From contig WGMH01000011.1 in assembly GCA_016125165.1 (NCBI GenBank), forward strand, positions 1-64,000: a stretch of DNA of 64,000 bases, read 5' to 3'. This DNA comes from Alphaproteobacteria bacterium (lineage in GTDB: Bacteria > Pseudomonadota > Alphaproteobacteria > Micropepsales > Micropepsaceae). Numbering within the stretch: position 1 is the first letter of the stretch; each line of letters starts with the position of its first letter. Shown one piece after another: positions 41,024 through 52,907 of this stretch. The notes under the pieces are model-generated. The model did not search any database. It had not been told where the DNA came from and worked only from the letters and a program-made list of their open reading frames with translations. A program made the position numbers and the translations under genes.

Positions 41024-41850
41024 TGTACAAGTTCCTCAATCTGATCGGCAATGTCGCCTACAAGTTTGCTTCGCGCACCACCGAGCAGATGCATCCGCGT
41101 TGAAAGTGCGACACGCGCTGCCATCTGGCGATGAATTTCAAGGCACCGCATGGGCTCAATAAGTCGAGGTCTGAACGACAATCGCGAAAGAGTGTCTGCT
41201 CGCTCGCCACCTCGCAATGGCACAGATGAGGACACCATGTCCCGTCCGAAATCCACGATCAGGGAAATTGTCGCCGGATTGTGGCTCGCACTTACAGGCA
41301 CCTCGTATTTCTCCAATCCGGTACGATGGCGCGTGAGACTACCCTTTTCTATTCCGAACCGCTCGCAAGCATCGCCCCACAGAAGGATGCACTCCTCTGA
41401 TGGCATCGCGACCGCCTTGTTGCCGACGCAGTTGATCTGCACAATTCCATCAGCAAGCAGCATCCACCCACGACGAGTCAGTTCGTACGCGGCAGTGGAT
41501 TTCCCGGATGATGAAAATCCGCTCAAAACAATCGCCCTGCCTCCTTTTGAAACGAGGGCGGAGCCGGTAAGCGGAATGTTGCCGCGTTGGTGGATCAGGG
41601 CAGCCCGAATGATTCCAGACAGAAGCAGGCGGACCTTTTCCGGGTTCGCTGATTCCTCAAGTTGGATTGCGACATCGTCGCCATTGCGCGCCTGGAATTT
41701 GCCTACACCCGGCACCGTGACGAGCAGCGTCCGGGGTGCAGCCTCGGTTCCCAATCCGATGCGCTCTGCACCTGGGAGGTGAGCGGGCAACCCGCTGTCG
41801 TGCCGGACGACTACGTCATTTAGACCTGAGATGTGCCATGCTGCGGTCAT
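41020..41850 (-). CDS. HPr kinase/phosphorylase-like protein
   Basis: A 276-residue protein. Residues about 90-145 resemble the catalytic core of HPr kinase: 'NIPLTGSALVSKGGRAIVLSGFSSSGKSTAAYEL' with P-loop 111-119, then 'GWMLLADGIVQI' where HprK has 'LLADD'. The N-terminal 90 residues do not look like the HprK N-terminal domain. Truncated HprK-like kinases occur in several peptide- and polysaccharide-modification clusters. ATG at 41850 with AAGG 7 nt upstream; a TTG 21 nt earlier is possible. First gene of the operon with the sulfotransferase. Confidence 0.75.
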   Translation of the reverse strand: MTAAWHISGLNDVVVRHDSGLPAHLPGAERIGLGTEAAPRTLLVTVPGVGKFQARNGDDVAIQLEESANPEKVRLLLSGIIRAALIHQRGNIPLTGSALVSKGGRAIVLSGFSSSGKSTAAYELTRRGWMLLADGIVQINCVGNKAVAMPSEECILLWGDACERFGIEKGSLTRHRTGLEKYEVPVSASHNPATISLIVDFGRDMVSSSVPLRGGERADTLSRLSFRPRLIEPMRCLEIHRQMAARVALSTRMHLLGGARSKLVGDIADQIEELVQ

Positions 41851-42071
41851 TTTATTGCCTTGATTAGGCAACCCGAATGGACGACAGCCCCCCGGATTGC
41901 AATGGAAATTTGCAGTAAGGTTTGGCCCTGCGACAGGTGAGACACCGTGGCTGACGCCAGATTATTGCGCCCGCTAAGGGGGCGTGCTAGGTCACCGGCG
42001 CGCGGATGTTAAGATTCGTCCACGCGAGTGAATTTCTTCGCTCAATCAACGGGTTACACCACGGCGGCTCC

Positions 42072-42662
42072 ATGATGGAGCGGCCTGAAGAAAACGGGGT
42101 GCGGGTGGCTACGGACGAACCGCATAATTCTGGCCTGGCAGGACGTTATGCGTCCGCCCTTTTTGAACTGGCGCAGGAAGAAAAGTCCCTGCCCGCCGTC
42201 GAAAAGGATTTGGCAACGCTGAAGACCATGATCGGCGAAAGCGCCGATCTGCTGCGCCTTGTGCGCGCGCCGGTATTCAGCAACGAAGAACAGAGCAAGG
42301 GCATGAATGCGATCCTGCATCGCATGGAAGCGTCTGCGCTCACGCGCCGTTTCATTCTGCTGCTGACCAGCAAGCGCCGCCTGTTCGTGTTGAACGACAT
42401 TATCCGCGCCTTCCAGGGCCTTGCCGCCCGTCATCGTGGCGAAATCCGCGCAACGGTCACAAGCGCCCGCGCGCTCTCCGATGCGCAGACCAAGGCCCTG
42501 AAGGATGCCCTGAAATCCGAGCTTGGCCGCGAGGCTTCGCTTGATGTGAACGTAGATCCAAACCTCCTCGGCGGCCTCGTCGTGAAGGTGGGTTCGAAAA
42601 TGATTGATTCGTCGTTGCGCACGAAGCTGAACGGCATTCGTGCGGCCATGAGAGGTAACTGA
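42072..42662 (+). CDS. atpH: ATP synthase F1 subunit delta
   Basis: A 196-residue delta subunit (OSCP homologue) linking F1 to the peripheral stalk. '[18 protein letters not shown]' at residues 15-32 and the C-terminal '[25 protein letters not shown]' are diagnostic. Two adjacent ATGs (42072, 42075) are possible starts; the track's earlier ATG adds 22 unlike residues. First gene of atpHAGDC; F0 genes are not in the window. Confidence 0.93.
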   Translation: MMERPEENGVRVATDEPHNSGLAGRYASALFELAQEEKSLPAVEKDLATLKTMIGESADLLRLVRAPVFSNEEQSKGMNAILHRMEASALTRRFILLLTSKRRLFVLNDIIRAFQGLAARHRGEIRATVTSARALSDAQTKALKDALKSELGREASLDVNVDPNLLGGLVVKVGSKMIDSSLRTKLNGIRAAMRGN

Positions 42663-42664
42663 AC

Positions 42665-44197
42665 ATGAACATCCAGCCCGCCGAAATTTCCGCGATCCTG
42701 AAACGCGAGATTCAGAACTTCGGCGCCGAAGCACAGGTGAGCGAAGTCGGCCAGGTGCTTTCCGTGGGTGACGGCATCGCCCGCGTCTATGGTCTCGACA
42801 ACGTGCAGGCCGGTGAAATGGTCGAGTTTCCAGGCGGCATCAAAGGCATGGCGCTGAACCTCGAAACCGACAATGTCGGCGTGGTGATCTTCGGTTCCGA
42901 CAGCACCATCAAGGAAGGCGACACCGTCAAGCGCACAGGCGCCATCGTGGACGTCCCGGTCGGCCGCGGCCTTCTGGGCCGCGTCGTCGATCCGCTCGGA
43001 AATCCGATCGACGGCAAGGGTGACCTCAAGAATGTCGCCGAACGCCGCCGCGTGGACGTGAAGGCGCCCGGCATCATTCCGCGCAAATCGGTGCATGAGC
43101 CTGTGCAGACGGGCCTTAAAGCCATCGACACGCTGATCCCGATCGGCCGCGGCCAGCGCGAGCTCATCATCGGTGACCGCCAGACTGGCAAGACCGCCGT
43201 CGCCATCGACACCATCATCAACCAGAAGGCCGTGAATGCCGGCACCGATGAGAAGGCGAAGCTCTATTGCATCTACGTCGCCATCGGCCAGAAGCGCTCG
43301 ACGGTCGCGCAGATCGTGAAGACACTCGAAGACGCCGGTGCGATGGAATACACCACCGTCGTTTCCGCCACTGCCTCCGAGCCCGCCCCGCTTCAGTTCC
43401 TCGCGCCCTTCTCCGGTTGCGCGATGGGCGAATGGTTCCGCGACAACGGCATGCACGCACTCATCATCTACGATGATCTTTCCAAGCAGGCCGTCGCGTA
43501 TCGTCAGATGTCGCTGCTGCTGCGCCGCCCGCCGGGCCGCGAAGCCTATCCGGGCGACGTGTTCTATCTGCACAGCCGTCTGCTGGAACGTGCCGCGAAA
43601 CTCAACGAAGACAACGGCGCCGGTTCGCTTACCGCCCTGCCCGTCATTGAAACGCAGGCAAACGACGTGTCTGCCTACATTCCGACCAACGTGATCTCGA
43701 TCACCGATGGCCAGATCTTCCTGGAAACCGATCTGTTCTATCAGGGCATTCGCCCCGCCGTGAACGTCGGCATCTCGGTGTCGCGCGTTGGTTCTTCGGC
43801 GCAGATCAAGGCGATGAAGACCGTGGCCGGCCCCATCAAGGGCGAGCTTGCGCAATATCGCGAAATGGCCGCTTTCGCGAAATTCGGTTCGGACCTCGAC
43901 GCCGCCACGCAGAAGATGCTGGCGCGCGGCGAACGCCTCACCGAGCTTCTGAAGCAGCCACAGTACAAGCCCTTTGCCGTGGAAGAACAGGTGGCGGTGA
44001 TTTACGCCGGCACTCGCGGTTATCTCGATCCATTCCCGGTTGCCCGCGTGGGTGCATTCCAGGAAGCGCTGCTCTCCAAGCTGCGCGCGAGCTACCCGCA
44101 ATTCCTCGAAGGCATCCGCACCGAAAAGGCGCTGACCCCCGCACTCGAAGAAATGCTGAAGAAGGCGCTGGACGAAGTCTCAAAGACTTTCGCCTAA
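42665..44197 (+). CDS. atpA: ATP synthase F1 subunit alpha
   Basis: The 510-residue non-catalytic nucleotide-binding subunit. P-loop '[14 protein letters not shown]' near residue 170, '[34 protein letters not shown]' and the arginine-finger segment '[16 protein letters not shown]' are all intact. It starts 2 nt after atpH, typical of the operon. Confidence 0.98.
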   Translation: MNIQPAEISAILKREIQNFGAEAQVSEVGQVLSVGDGIARVYGLDNVQAGEMVEFPGGIKGMALNLETDNVGVVIFGSDSTIKEGDTVKRTGAIVDVPVGRGLLGRVVDPLGNPIDGKGDLKNVAERRRVDVKAPGIIPRKSVHEPVQTGLKAIDTLIPIGRGQRELIIGDRQTGKTAVAIDTIINQKAVNAGTDEKAKLYCIYVAIGQKRSTVAQIVKTLEDAGAMEYTTVVSATASEPAPLQFLAPFSGCAMGEWFRDNGMHALIIYDDLSKQAVAYRQMSLLLRRPPGREAYPGDVFYLHSRLLERAAKLNEDNGAGSLTALPVIETQANDVSAYIPTNVISITDGQIFLETDLFYQGIRPAVNVGISVSRVGSSAQIKAMKTVAGPIKGELAQYREMAAFAKFGSDLDAATQKMLARGERLTELLKQPQYKPFAVEEQVAVIYAGTRGYLDPFPVARVGAFQEALLSKLRASYPQFLEGIRTEKALTPALEEMLKKALDEVSKTFA

Positions 44198-44213
44198 GGA
44201 AAGCTGATCGCTC

Positions 44214-45080
44214 ATGGCTTCCGTCAAGGAAATGCGCACGCGTATCGCGAGCGTAAAATCCACACAGAAGATCACGAAGGCGCTGCAGATGGTGGCGGCG
44301 GCAAAGCTGCGCCGGGCGCAGGCTGCCGCCGAAAGCGCGCGTCCTTACGCGCAGCGCATGTCTGCCGTGATCGCCAATCTGGCTGCAGGTGTTTCCGGCC
44401 CGACGGCGCCGCAGCTTCTGGCGGGCACCGGTTCGGACAAGCGCCATCTGGTGATTGTGGCAACGGCCGATCGCGGCCTTGCTGGCGGCTTCAATTCCTC
44501 CATTGCCCGCGCCGCGCGCGAGAAGATTGCCGCGCTCATCGCCGAGGGCAAGGACGTCAAGATCATCACGGTGGGCCGCAAGGGCCGCGACCAGCTTCGC
44601 CGCGCCTATGGCAGCCGCTATGTTCAGAGCTTCGAAGTTGGCAACAAGCCCGCCACCTTTGCGTTGGCAAAACCCATCGCCGAAAAGGTGCTGGAGATGT
44701 TCAATGCCGGTGAAGTGGATGTGGTCACGCTGGTATCGAGCCGCTTCAAGTCCGTGGTCTCGCAGATCCCGACGGTGCGTCAGCTGATACCGGCGGTGGT
44801 CGAGAACGAGGGCGGATCAAAGGGCGCGTTCTACAACTACGAACCGGATGAAGCCGAAATCCTGAGCGTGCTGCTGCCGCAGAACATTTCCGTGCAAATC
44901 CTCTCCGCCCTTCTGGAGAACGAAGCCGGGTTCTATGCCGCGCAGATGACCGCCACCGACAATGCAACCCGCAACGCGGGCGACCTCATCAAATCGCTCA
45001 CCATCCAAATGAACCGCACGCGCCAGGCACAGATCACCAAGGAGCTGATTGAAATCATCTCCGGTGCTGCCGCCGTCTGA
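44214..45080 (+). CDS. atpG: ATP synthase F1 subunit gamma
   Basis: The 288-residue central rotor shaft. N-terminal '[32 protein letters not shown]' and C-terminal '[44 protein letters not shown]' helices form the coiled coil. Sixteen nucleotides follow atpA. A 279-nt gap to the chosen atpD start is unusually long for this operon. Confidence 0.97.
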   Translation: MASVKEMRTRIASVKSTQKITKALQMVAAAKLRRAQAAAESARPYAQRMSAVIANLAAGVSGPTAPQLLAGTGSDKRHLVIVATADRGLAGGFNSSIARAAREKIAALIAEGKDVKIITVGRKGRDQLRRAYGSRYVQSFEVGNKPATFALAKPIAEKVLEMFNAGEVDVVTLVSSRFKSVVSQIPTVRQLIPAVVENEGGSKGAFYNYEPDEAEILSVLLPQNISVQILSALLENEAGFYAAQMTATDNATRNAGDLIKSLTIQMNRTRQAQITKELIEIISGAAAV

Positions 45081-45140
45081 CGCGAAGGAAAGAGGAACGG
45101 AAAGGAAGGCCCACGAAGAAACGTCATCCACCCCGCCTAG

Positions 45141-46826
<1,686 letters not shown>

Positions 46827-46828
46827 TG

Positions 46829-46877
46829 CTTCGAGACGCCCAAGCACCCTCATTCTGAGGAGCGAAGCGTTTCGAAG
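46829..46877. repeat. REP-like palindromic element between atpD and atpC
   Basis: CTTCGAGACG and CGTTTCGAAG form outer arms (one mismatch) and CCTCATTCTGAGG an inner palindrome. This composition closely resembles the dispersed intergenic palindromes of alphaproteobacteria of the type CCTCA-TGAGGAGC-CGTCTCGAAG. Confidence 0.6.
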
Positions 46878-46912
46878 AGCTGTAGGCATGGCCTTTCAGC
46901 AAGAGGGTTTCG

Positions 46913-47311
46913 ATGACTGACAAAATCGCATTCGATCTCGTCTCTCCGGAGCGGCTTCTGCTCTCCGAAAATGCCGAGATGATCACGTTGCCGGGCGCCG
47001 AAGGTTACCTCGGCGTTCTGGCAGGTCATGAACCGCTCATCACCGTGTTGCGCGCCGGCGTGATCGACGTGAAAGGCGGCGACAAGGGCGATGCGCGGTT
47101 CTTCGTGCTGAGCGGCTTTGCCGAAGTGAATCCTGGCAAGCTGACGGTCCTGGCTGAGGAAGCCATACCGATGGAGCACATCGACGCCGCAGCCCTCGAC
47201 AAGCGCATTGCCAACGCCCGCGAGGATATCCTGACAGCGAAGACGGACGCGGATCGCGCCAAGGCCGTCATCGTGGTTGACGATCTGGAAACGCTGCGCG
47301 CCGCAATCTGA
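46913..47311 (+). CDS. atpC: ATP synthase F1 subunit epsilon
   Basis: A 132-residue epsilon subunit: beta-sandwich 'FDLVSPERLLLSENAEMITLPGAEGYLGVLAGHEPLITVLRAG' and a C-terminal two-helix region. It couples the rotor and inhibits ATP hydrolysis. Preceded by a REP-like element rather than by tight spacing. Convergent with the TolB/TPR gene, 3 nt apart. Confidence 0.95.
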   Translation: MTDKIAFDLVSPERLLLSENAEMITLPGAEGYLGVLAGHEPLITVLRAGVIDVKGGDKGDARFFVLSGFAEVNPGKLTVLAEEAIPMEHIDAAALDKRIANAREDILTAKTDADRAKAVIVVDDLETLRAAI

Positions 47312-47314
47312 TCG

Positions 47315-49105
47315 TCAGGCGGGAAGCTCTTTTTCGATACGGGCCCTGACCGCCAGCCATTGACGGAAGTATGGCTTCTGTTCGAACGCCTTCCATTCCG
47401 GCGTCTGATACATCTCAAATCCAAGGTCGCGCGTATATGCCTCCGGCATCATCCACGGCTCGCGCCGATCATAGGATTTCTCAGCCCACATCATCGCCGT
47501 TCTGTAATCGCCCAGCATGCGATAGGCGCTCACAAAGTCGGTCGCATTGATGCCATCAACCGGGCCATTTTCAGCTATGGCATCAGCGAATTTGCGCGCT
47601 TCCCGCACCTTTCCAGAAACAATATCGACGCGATACTTGCAGGCAATCTGCTGGAATATTGGCTGTTTCGGAGACAGCGCCGTCAATCTGTCAAGATAGC
47701 CACGCGCTGCATCGACATGCCCCAGTCCCAGTTCCGCGCGGCAGAGCATGAGCAAACTGTCCGGATGATCGGGCACAATGGCCAGAGCATCCTTCGCCGC
47801 AGCAATGCCCTCCTGATAACGCCCCAGCGCAACGAGATAGGCGGCAATGTTGTAACGGTCGATATAGGAAAGTGGATCGCGCGTGACGGCGTTGCGCGAA
47901 GCGCGCAAGGCCTGTTCGGGCAACCCCATGAAGCCGTATAGCGTGGCCATCGCATGCCAGACCTGCGCAGTATCCGGATGCAGCGATTTCACGCGAGCGA
48001 GTTCGTCAATGGCGACGCTCCATTCCCATCGCATGATCGACAACGTGGCGTGCGCCACAAGCGCACTGGTGTTCGAGCGGTCAAGCTCCAGCGCTTTCTT
48101 CAGGGCGGCCATTGCAGGCTCGATCTGTTCCGGTAATCCCTGGTTCATGGCCATCACGGCGCGTGAATACCCCAAGGCTGCATAGCCGTCGGCGAATCCT
48201 GGAGCCAGCTTAACGACCTGATCGAACAATTCGGCGGCGCGACGTTCGCCATCCGGTGTGCGCTTGGCCAGAAAATCCTGCCCCTGCAGAAAAAGCCGAT
48301 AGGCCTTCGGATCGATTGCGGGATGATTGACCGCAATGACCGGTGATGGGGCGCGCCCGAGCAGCCTGTGTGCGAGCGCGGTACTGATGGCGCGCGCAAT
48401 TTCATCCTGAAGGGCAAGAATGTCGGTCAGCTTGCGGTCGTATGTCTCCGACCAGATCTGAAACCCGTCGCCGGCATTGATCAATTCGGCCGTGATGCGG
48501 ACGCTGTCGCCATATTCGCGCACGCTGCCATCCACCACCGCCCGGACATTGAGGCGGCGCGCGATGGCCTGCACATCCATCTTCTGCTCTGCCAACGCGA
48601 AAGACGATGTCCGTGCCGCCACTCGTAGATCGGGCTGGCGGGCCAACTCGGAAATCAACTGCTCGGAAATTCCGTCACTGAAGTAGCGTCGCTCTGGGTC
48701 GCCGCTCAGATTGGCAAAGGGAAGAACAGCGACCGTGGCTGTCTGAATGGCGGAGGCATGAGGCCGCTGAACGTGTGGTTGATCCTGCCGGGTGGACCAG
48801 GAGATGGCCAGATGCCCAAGACTGGCCAACAGCATCAATGCGGCACCGCCCAGCAACACCCAGTCTCGCCGCACCGTACGCCGGGCTTCGACGTGGTCCG
48901 GGGCCAAAAGCACCCAAGCGACGGCCAATGCGGCCGGAAAACCCGCAAAAGAGGCAACAATTAACCAGCGCATCACCCACGCCGGGGCATCGAAGGCCGG
49001 CAGCGCAATAGAGGCACCCTGCACGATCACCCATGCCACGACGGCGTAGGCCGCGCCGACGCTGTCCAGCCTGCGTTCCCTGATCGCCTTCAGGACGTGT
49101 TCCAC
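47315..49105 (-). CDS. Membrane-anchored TolB-like/TPR protein
   Basis: A 596-residue protein starting at GTG 49105, with GGGAGG 4 nt upstream. Residues 15-105 contain three hydrophobic segments in the common N-terminal unit 'RRLDSVGAAYAVVAWVIVQ'. Residues about 125-250 form the TolB amino-terminal-like domain ('VAVLPFANLSGDPERRYFSDGISEQLISELARQP', 'VRAVVDGSVREYGDSVRITAELINA'), found next to CadC-like and adenylate-cyclase regulators. The rest is a run of TPR helices. No DNA-binding or cyclase domain is present, so it is probably a membrane scaffold or sensor. Confidence 0.85.
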   Translation of the reverse strand: MEHVLKAIRERRLDSVGAAYAVVAWVIVQGASIALPAFDAPAWVMRWLIVASFAGFPAALAVAWVLLAPDHVEARRTVRRDWVLLGGAALMLLASLGHLAISWSTRQDQPHVQRPHASAIQTATVAVLPFANLSGDPERRYFSDGISEQLISELARQPDLRVAARTSSFALAEQKMDVQAIARRLNVRAVVDGSVREYGDSVRITAELINAGDGFQIWSETYDRKLTDILALQDEIARAISTALAHRLLGRAPSPVIAVNHPAIDPKAYRLFLQGQDFLAKRTPDGERRAAELFDQVVKLAPGFADGYAALGYSRAVMAMNQGLPEQIEPAMAALKKALELDRSNTSALVAHATLSIMRWEWSVAIDELARVKSLHPDTAQVWHAMATLYGFMGLPEQALRASRNAVTRDPLSYIDRYNIAAYLVALGRYQEGIAAAKDALAIVPDHPDSLLMLCRAELGLGHVDAARGYLDRLTALSPKQPIFQQIACKYRVDIVSGKVREARKFADAIAENGPVDGINATDFVSAYRMLGDYRTAMMWAEKSYDRREPWMMPEAYTRDLGFEMYQTPEWKAFEQKPYFRQWLAVRARIEKELPA

Positions 49106-49271
49106 GCCGCCTCCCCAAGCCGGAATCGTTCTATCACGCCACTTTGGCCGGGCGAACCGGCGGTCCCGGCTGGCGTCGGCGTTCACCGCATTGCACAATT
49201 GACAGTTCAACCGGGCAACTGCCTTTGGTATAAGGCGTTTTGGGGTGGTTGGTGGTTCAATTGGATCGGGG

Positions 49272-50138
49272 ATGACTGCAGGAGCCGTTTACAGTCAGGG
49301 TTGGACACTGGACGACGTCCGGTGGGACGCGTTCGATCCGTCAAAGGTCGATGCGGACCTTTTGGCTGCCGTGAAGGCTGCGGCCCTCGTGGAATACAAT
49401 GCCGCCGATTATGTGGCCTATCTGAAGCGCGTCTTCGCAGGTTCCAGCCCGGAGATGCTGGCCGATATCGAACATTGGGGTGTTGAAGAAACCCAGCACG
49501 GCCTTGCGCTGGGTCGCTGGGCAGAACGCGCCGACCCCAATTTCAGTCTGGAAGAGGCGTTCGCGCGATTTCGCGCAGGCTACAAGCCCCCGCATTTTCT
49601 GTCCGATGACACGACCTCCGTTCGCGGCAGCCGCCGAGGCGAGATGATCGCGCGTTGCGTGGTGGAATCCGGGACATCTTCCTACTACAGCGCTATGCGC
49701 GATGCGGCGGATGAGCCAGTCCTGAAAGAAATCGCAGGCCGCATCGCAGCTGACGAATTCAGGCATTACAAGCTCTTCCTCGATACTCTTGAGAAACAGG
49801 ACGAACCGGAGTTGCCGTTCTGGCGCAGAATCATCGTCGCCATCACACGCGTGAACGAGGCCGACGACGACGAACTCTCCTTCGCGTATTATTGCGCGAA
49901 TGTACCTGCCCGGCAGGAGGCCGAGCGGCCTTACATGCGAGAGGCGTATGCGCGCGCTTCTTATGCGAAGTCCATTCCCCTTTATCGCCGTCATCACATC
50001 CACAAGCTGGCGCAAATGATCGCAAAGGCGGTTGGCGCCAGTCCGCAGGGCGCTTTTGCCAAGCTCGCTTCGACTGTGCTGTGGCATGTGCTGCGCGCCC
50101 GCGCGGGGCTCAACACCGTTCGGACCCAGGCGGCGTGA
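49272..50138 (+). CDS. Ferritin-like (diiron) domain protein
   Basis: A 288-residue four-helix-bundle protein. Candidate iron ligands are Glu in 'ALVEYNAADY', the Glu/His set in 'EHWGVEETQHG', the Glu of 'CVVESGTSS', and 'ADEFRHYKLF', as in ferritin-like and rubrerythrin-like families. The function is not established. The start is uncertain: the ATG at 49272 is near GGGG, whereas a GTG at 49245 has AAGGCG 7 nt upstream. It overlaps the phospholipase D gene by GTGA. Confidence 0.78.
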   Translation: MTAGAVYSQGWTLDDVRWDAFDPSKVDADLLAAVKAAALVEYNAADYVAYLKRVFAGSSPEMLADIEHWGVEETQHGLALGRWAERADPNFSLEEAFARFRAGYKPPHFLSDDTTSVRGSRRGEMIARCVVESGTSSYYSAMRDAADEPVLKEIAGRIAADEFRHYKLFLDTLEKQDEPELPFWRRIIVAITRVNEADDDELSFAYYCANVPARQEAERPYMREAYARASYAKSIPLYRRHHIHKLAQMIAKAVGASPQGAFAKLASTVLWHVLRARAGLNTVRTQAA

Positions 50139-51496
50139 GCGCAGTCGCGCTGCCCAATCATATCCCGTCCGCGCAGCTAGCGTCTTATCCGGTCCGTGGC
50201 GGCAATGCATTGCGCGCGCTGGTGGACGGCGATCGCGCATTCCGGCGCATCTGTGAGGCAGCCGATCAGGCGCGGCACAGCGTTTGGGTTACGGTAGCAT
50301 TTCTCTATCCGGATTTCCGCATGCCGGATGGGCGGAGTTTCTTCGATGTCCTCGACCAGGCCGCCGGGCGTGGGGTGGATGTGCGGGCATTGTTCTGGCG
50401 CACAAAATCCGAAGAGGCCGGTCACTTCCACGGCCATGCCGAAGACCACGGCTTCCTGACGAAGCGTGGTGCGCGCTTTCTGGCCCGATGGGACCGTGCG
50501 GAAAAGAACTATTGCCAGCACCAGAAAAGCTGGCTGATCGATGCGGGGCACGAGAGCGAAATCGCCTTCGTCGGCGGCATCAATCTCGACAACCCCTCTG
50601 TTTCCGCTAGCGGCCACGCAGACCGTGACGGCGAACACACTCACGACGTCTATCTGGAGTTGCGCGGGCCCTGTGCCACAGACGTGCACCACAATTTCGT
50701 TCAGCGCTGGAATGAAGCCAGTGAGCGCCATCTCGATGGCGGACTGTGGGCGCACGCGCGAGAACACGTCCTGCCCTTCCCCGCCCGGCTCTCCCCAGCG
50801 GCGGGAAACGCAATCGTTCAGATGCAGCGCTCGATTCGTGCCGGGCGCTACAGCGACTCAACGGCGACGCCAGACGGCGCGCCATTCGAGATAGCAACCG
50901 GCGAACACAGCATTTTCGAGCAATATGCCTCCGCCATCACAGCGGCCAGACACGCGATCTACATCGAGGATCAATATATCGCTTCACCCGATATCGTTGA
51001 AGCGCTGCATTCTGCGTTGAAGCGCGGCGTGGACGTGACATTCCTCGCACCCGCCGATCCGGAACCGCAGGTGAAAGCGGCGCGTAAGCGCCCCGAAGCA
51101 ACACCCTTCTTCGCGCGCGTGGCGGCCCTTGGCGAATATCCGAACTTCCTGCTCGCAGGCATCGCCTCGCCGCGCACCGGCGCGCCGGTTTATGTGCATG
51201 ACAAAATCATGCTGGTGGACGATTGTTGGGCCACGATCGGCTCCTGCAACATCGCCTCGCAATCCTTCTTCTGCGACAGCGAACTCAATGCCTCCATCTG
51301 GGATGAAGTATTCGTGCGCACAGTGCGCGCTGAACTTCTGAAAGAACACCTTGGCGAAGATACCACGCACCTCTCCGTACGCGCGGCCATGAAGCGCTAT
51401 CGCGACGTAGCCCACGCCAACGCCGAAGCGCGCGCGGGCGGCAAGCGGATGACAGCGCTCGCCTTTGCGCTCGATCCCGCCAAGTATGCGCTCTAG
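50135..51496 (+). CDS. Phospholipase D / cardiolipin synthase-like protein
   Basis: A 453-residue protein with two HKD motifs, 'HQKSWLID' (129-136) and 'HDKIMLVD' (355-362), each with the matching 'GGINLDN'/'GSCNIASQS' downstream loop. It hydrolyses or exchanges phosphodiesters in phospholipids. It lacks N-terminal membrane helices, unlike classical cardiolipin synthases. GTG start in the ferritin-like stop; the track's 81-residue extension is antisense-type noise. Confidence 0.9.
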   Translation: MSAVALPNHIPSAQLASYPVRGGNALRALVDGDRAFRRICEAADQARHSVWVTVAFLYPDFRMPDGRSFFDVLDQAAGRGVDVRALFWRTKSEEAGHFHGHAEDHGFLTKRGARFLARWDRAEKNYCQHQKSWLIDAGHESEIAFVGGINLDNPSVSASGHADRDGEHTHDVYLELRGPCATDVHHNFVQRWNEASERHLDGGLWAHAREHVLPFPARLSPAAGNAIVQMQRSIRAGRYSDSTATPDGAPFEIATGEHSIFEQYASAITAARHAIYIEDQYIASPDIVEALHSALKRGVDVTFLAPADPEPQVKAARKRPEATPFFARVAALGEYPNFLLAGIASPRTGAPVYVHDKIMLVDDCWATIGSCNIASQSFFCDSELNASIWDEVFVRTVRAELLKEHLGEDTTHLSVRAAMKRYRDVAHANAEARAGGKRMTALAFALDPAKYAL

Positions 51497-51569
51497 GCCT
51501 TTTACGCAGCGACAACCCACCATTCACCCCAACGTTCCTTGACTTCAATCAATGGCACGGCTCTGGGCA

Positions 51570-51586
51570 AATGGAATGCTTCCATT
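51570..51586. promoter_or_regulatory. 17-bp palindrome upstream of the P450 gene
   Basis: AATGGAATGCTTCCATT is a perfect odd palindrome (7-bp arms, TGC centre) 33 nt before the P450 start. Possible operator. Confidence 0.35.
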
Positions 51587-51619
51587 CATCTGAGGAAACT
51601 GCCACGCGCGAGAACGCAA

Positions 51620-52894
51620 ATGTATATCCCACAAGAGGTTGCCTGGAACATTGTCGACCCCGTTGCCTACTCCAAGGAAAAGCCCGTCGATGAGGCCTTT
51701 CGGTGGCTGCGCAAAAACGCGCCATTCGCGCAAGCCAGCCTTGAGGGTTATGATCCGTTCTGGGTTGTGTCCAAGCATGCGGACATTCTGACGGTCGAGC
51801 GGCAGAACGATCTGTTTCACAATGGCGACCGCCAAACCACACTGGCCACAAAGGAAGGCGACGCCCAGGTTCGTGCGATCACCGGCGGCTCACCGCATCT
51901 GATCTATTCGCTGGTGCAGATGGACAACCCGGATCACTTCAACTACCGCCGTCTGACACAAGGCTATTTCCTTCCCCAAAACATCAAGAAACTTGAGCCG
52001 CGCATCCGTGAGATTGCGCGCGGCTTCGTCGACAACATGGCGGCCATGGGCGGCAAGTGCGATTTCGCGCGCGACGTCGCCTTTCTTTATCCGTTGCATG
52101 TCATCATGGAAATTCTCGGGGTGCCGCAGAGCGATGAGCCGCGCATGCTGAAGCTCACGCAGGAACTGTTCGGCGCGGCCGATCCGGATTTGAACCGCAG
52201 CGGCAAGACGCCCACCGAAGCCGGCAACGATCTTGGCGGCCTGCTCGGCACGGTGATGGATTTCGTGAATTATTTCGATGCAATGACCGCAGACCGGCGT
52301 CGCTGCCCGCGCGAAGATCTCGCGAGCCTGATTGCGAACGGACAGATCAACGGCGAACCGCTCGCCGAGCGCGCCGCCATGGGCTACTACATCATTGCGG
52401 CGACGGCCGGTCACGACACGACATCGAACACCACGGCTGGCGGGCTCTGGGCGATGGCCGAAAACCCCGGTGAGTTCGCAAAGTTCAAAGCCAATCCGGA
52501 ATTGATGCCCTTGTTTCTTGAGGAAACCATTCGCTGGGTGACACCAGTGAAGCACTTTATGCGCAGCGCCACCGCCGACACAGAGATTCATGGACAGAAG
52601 GTCGCCAAGGGCGATTGGCTGATGCTTTGCTACCCCTCCGGCAATCGCGATGAAGACGTTTTCGAGGATCCCTTCCGCTTCAAGATCGACCGTCAGCCAA
52701 ACAAGCATGTGGCGTTCGGTTACGGCGCCCATATCTGTCTTGGACAGCATCTGGGCCGGATGGAAATGCGCATTCTGTGGGAGGAGTTGCTGCCGCGTCT
52801 GAAATGGGTGGAACTCGATGGCGAGCCCACGCGCACGGTGGCGAACTTCGTGTGTGGTCCCAAAAGCGTCCCCATTCGCTACGAAATGCAGTGA
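51620..52894 (+). CDS. Cytochrome P450
   Basis: A 424-residue soluble bacterial P450 from the ATG at 51620; the track's 27 extra residues do not look conserved. I-helix oxygen-activation motif 'AGHDTTS' at 263-269, ExxR in 'LEETIRW' near 300, and haem loop '[12 protein letters not shown]' with the proximal Cys373. Substrate class unknown; the 'HNGD' segment recalls steroid/fatty-acid hydroxylases such as the CYP124/125 group, but this is a weak hint. A rubredoxin gene follows by 13 nt, suggesting it is the electron donor. Confidence 0.93.
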   Translation: MYIPQEVAWNIVDPVAYSKEKPVDEAFRWLRKNAPFAQASLEGYDPFWVVSKHADILTVERQNDLFHNGDRQTTLATKEGDAQVRAITGGSPHLIYSLVQMDNPDHFNYRRLTQGYFLPQNIKKLEPRIREIARGFVDNMAAMGGKCDFARDVAFLYPLHVIMEILGVPQSDEPRMLKLTQELFGAADPDLNRSGKTPTEAGNDLGGLLGTVMDFVNYFDAMTADRRRCPREDLASLIANGQINGEPLAERAAMGYYIIAATAGHDTTSNTTAGGLWAMAENPGEFAKFKANPELMPLFLEETIRWVTPVKHFMRSATADTEIHGQKVAKGDWLMLCYPSGNRDEDVFEDPFRFKIDRQPNKHVAFGYGAHICLGQHLGRMEMRILWEELLPRLKWVELDGEPTRTVANFVCGPKSVPIRYEMQ

Positions 52895-52907
52895 GTGGAC
52901 GGCGGCA

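Noticed and set aside
41877-41955. Tiny ORFs before atpH that could be a peptide substrate for the HprK-like/sulfotransferase operon
   Set aside because: They are about 12-13 codons, lack ribosome binding sites and point away from the operon.
41967-41985. GCGCCC/GGGCGT small hairpin before atpH
   Set aside because: Five or six pairs only, no T-run; likely chance in GC-rich sequence.
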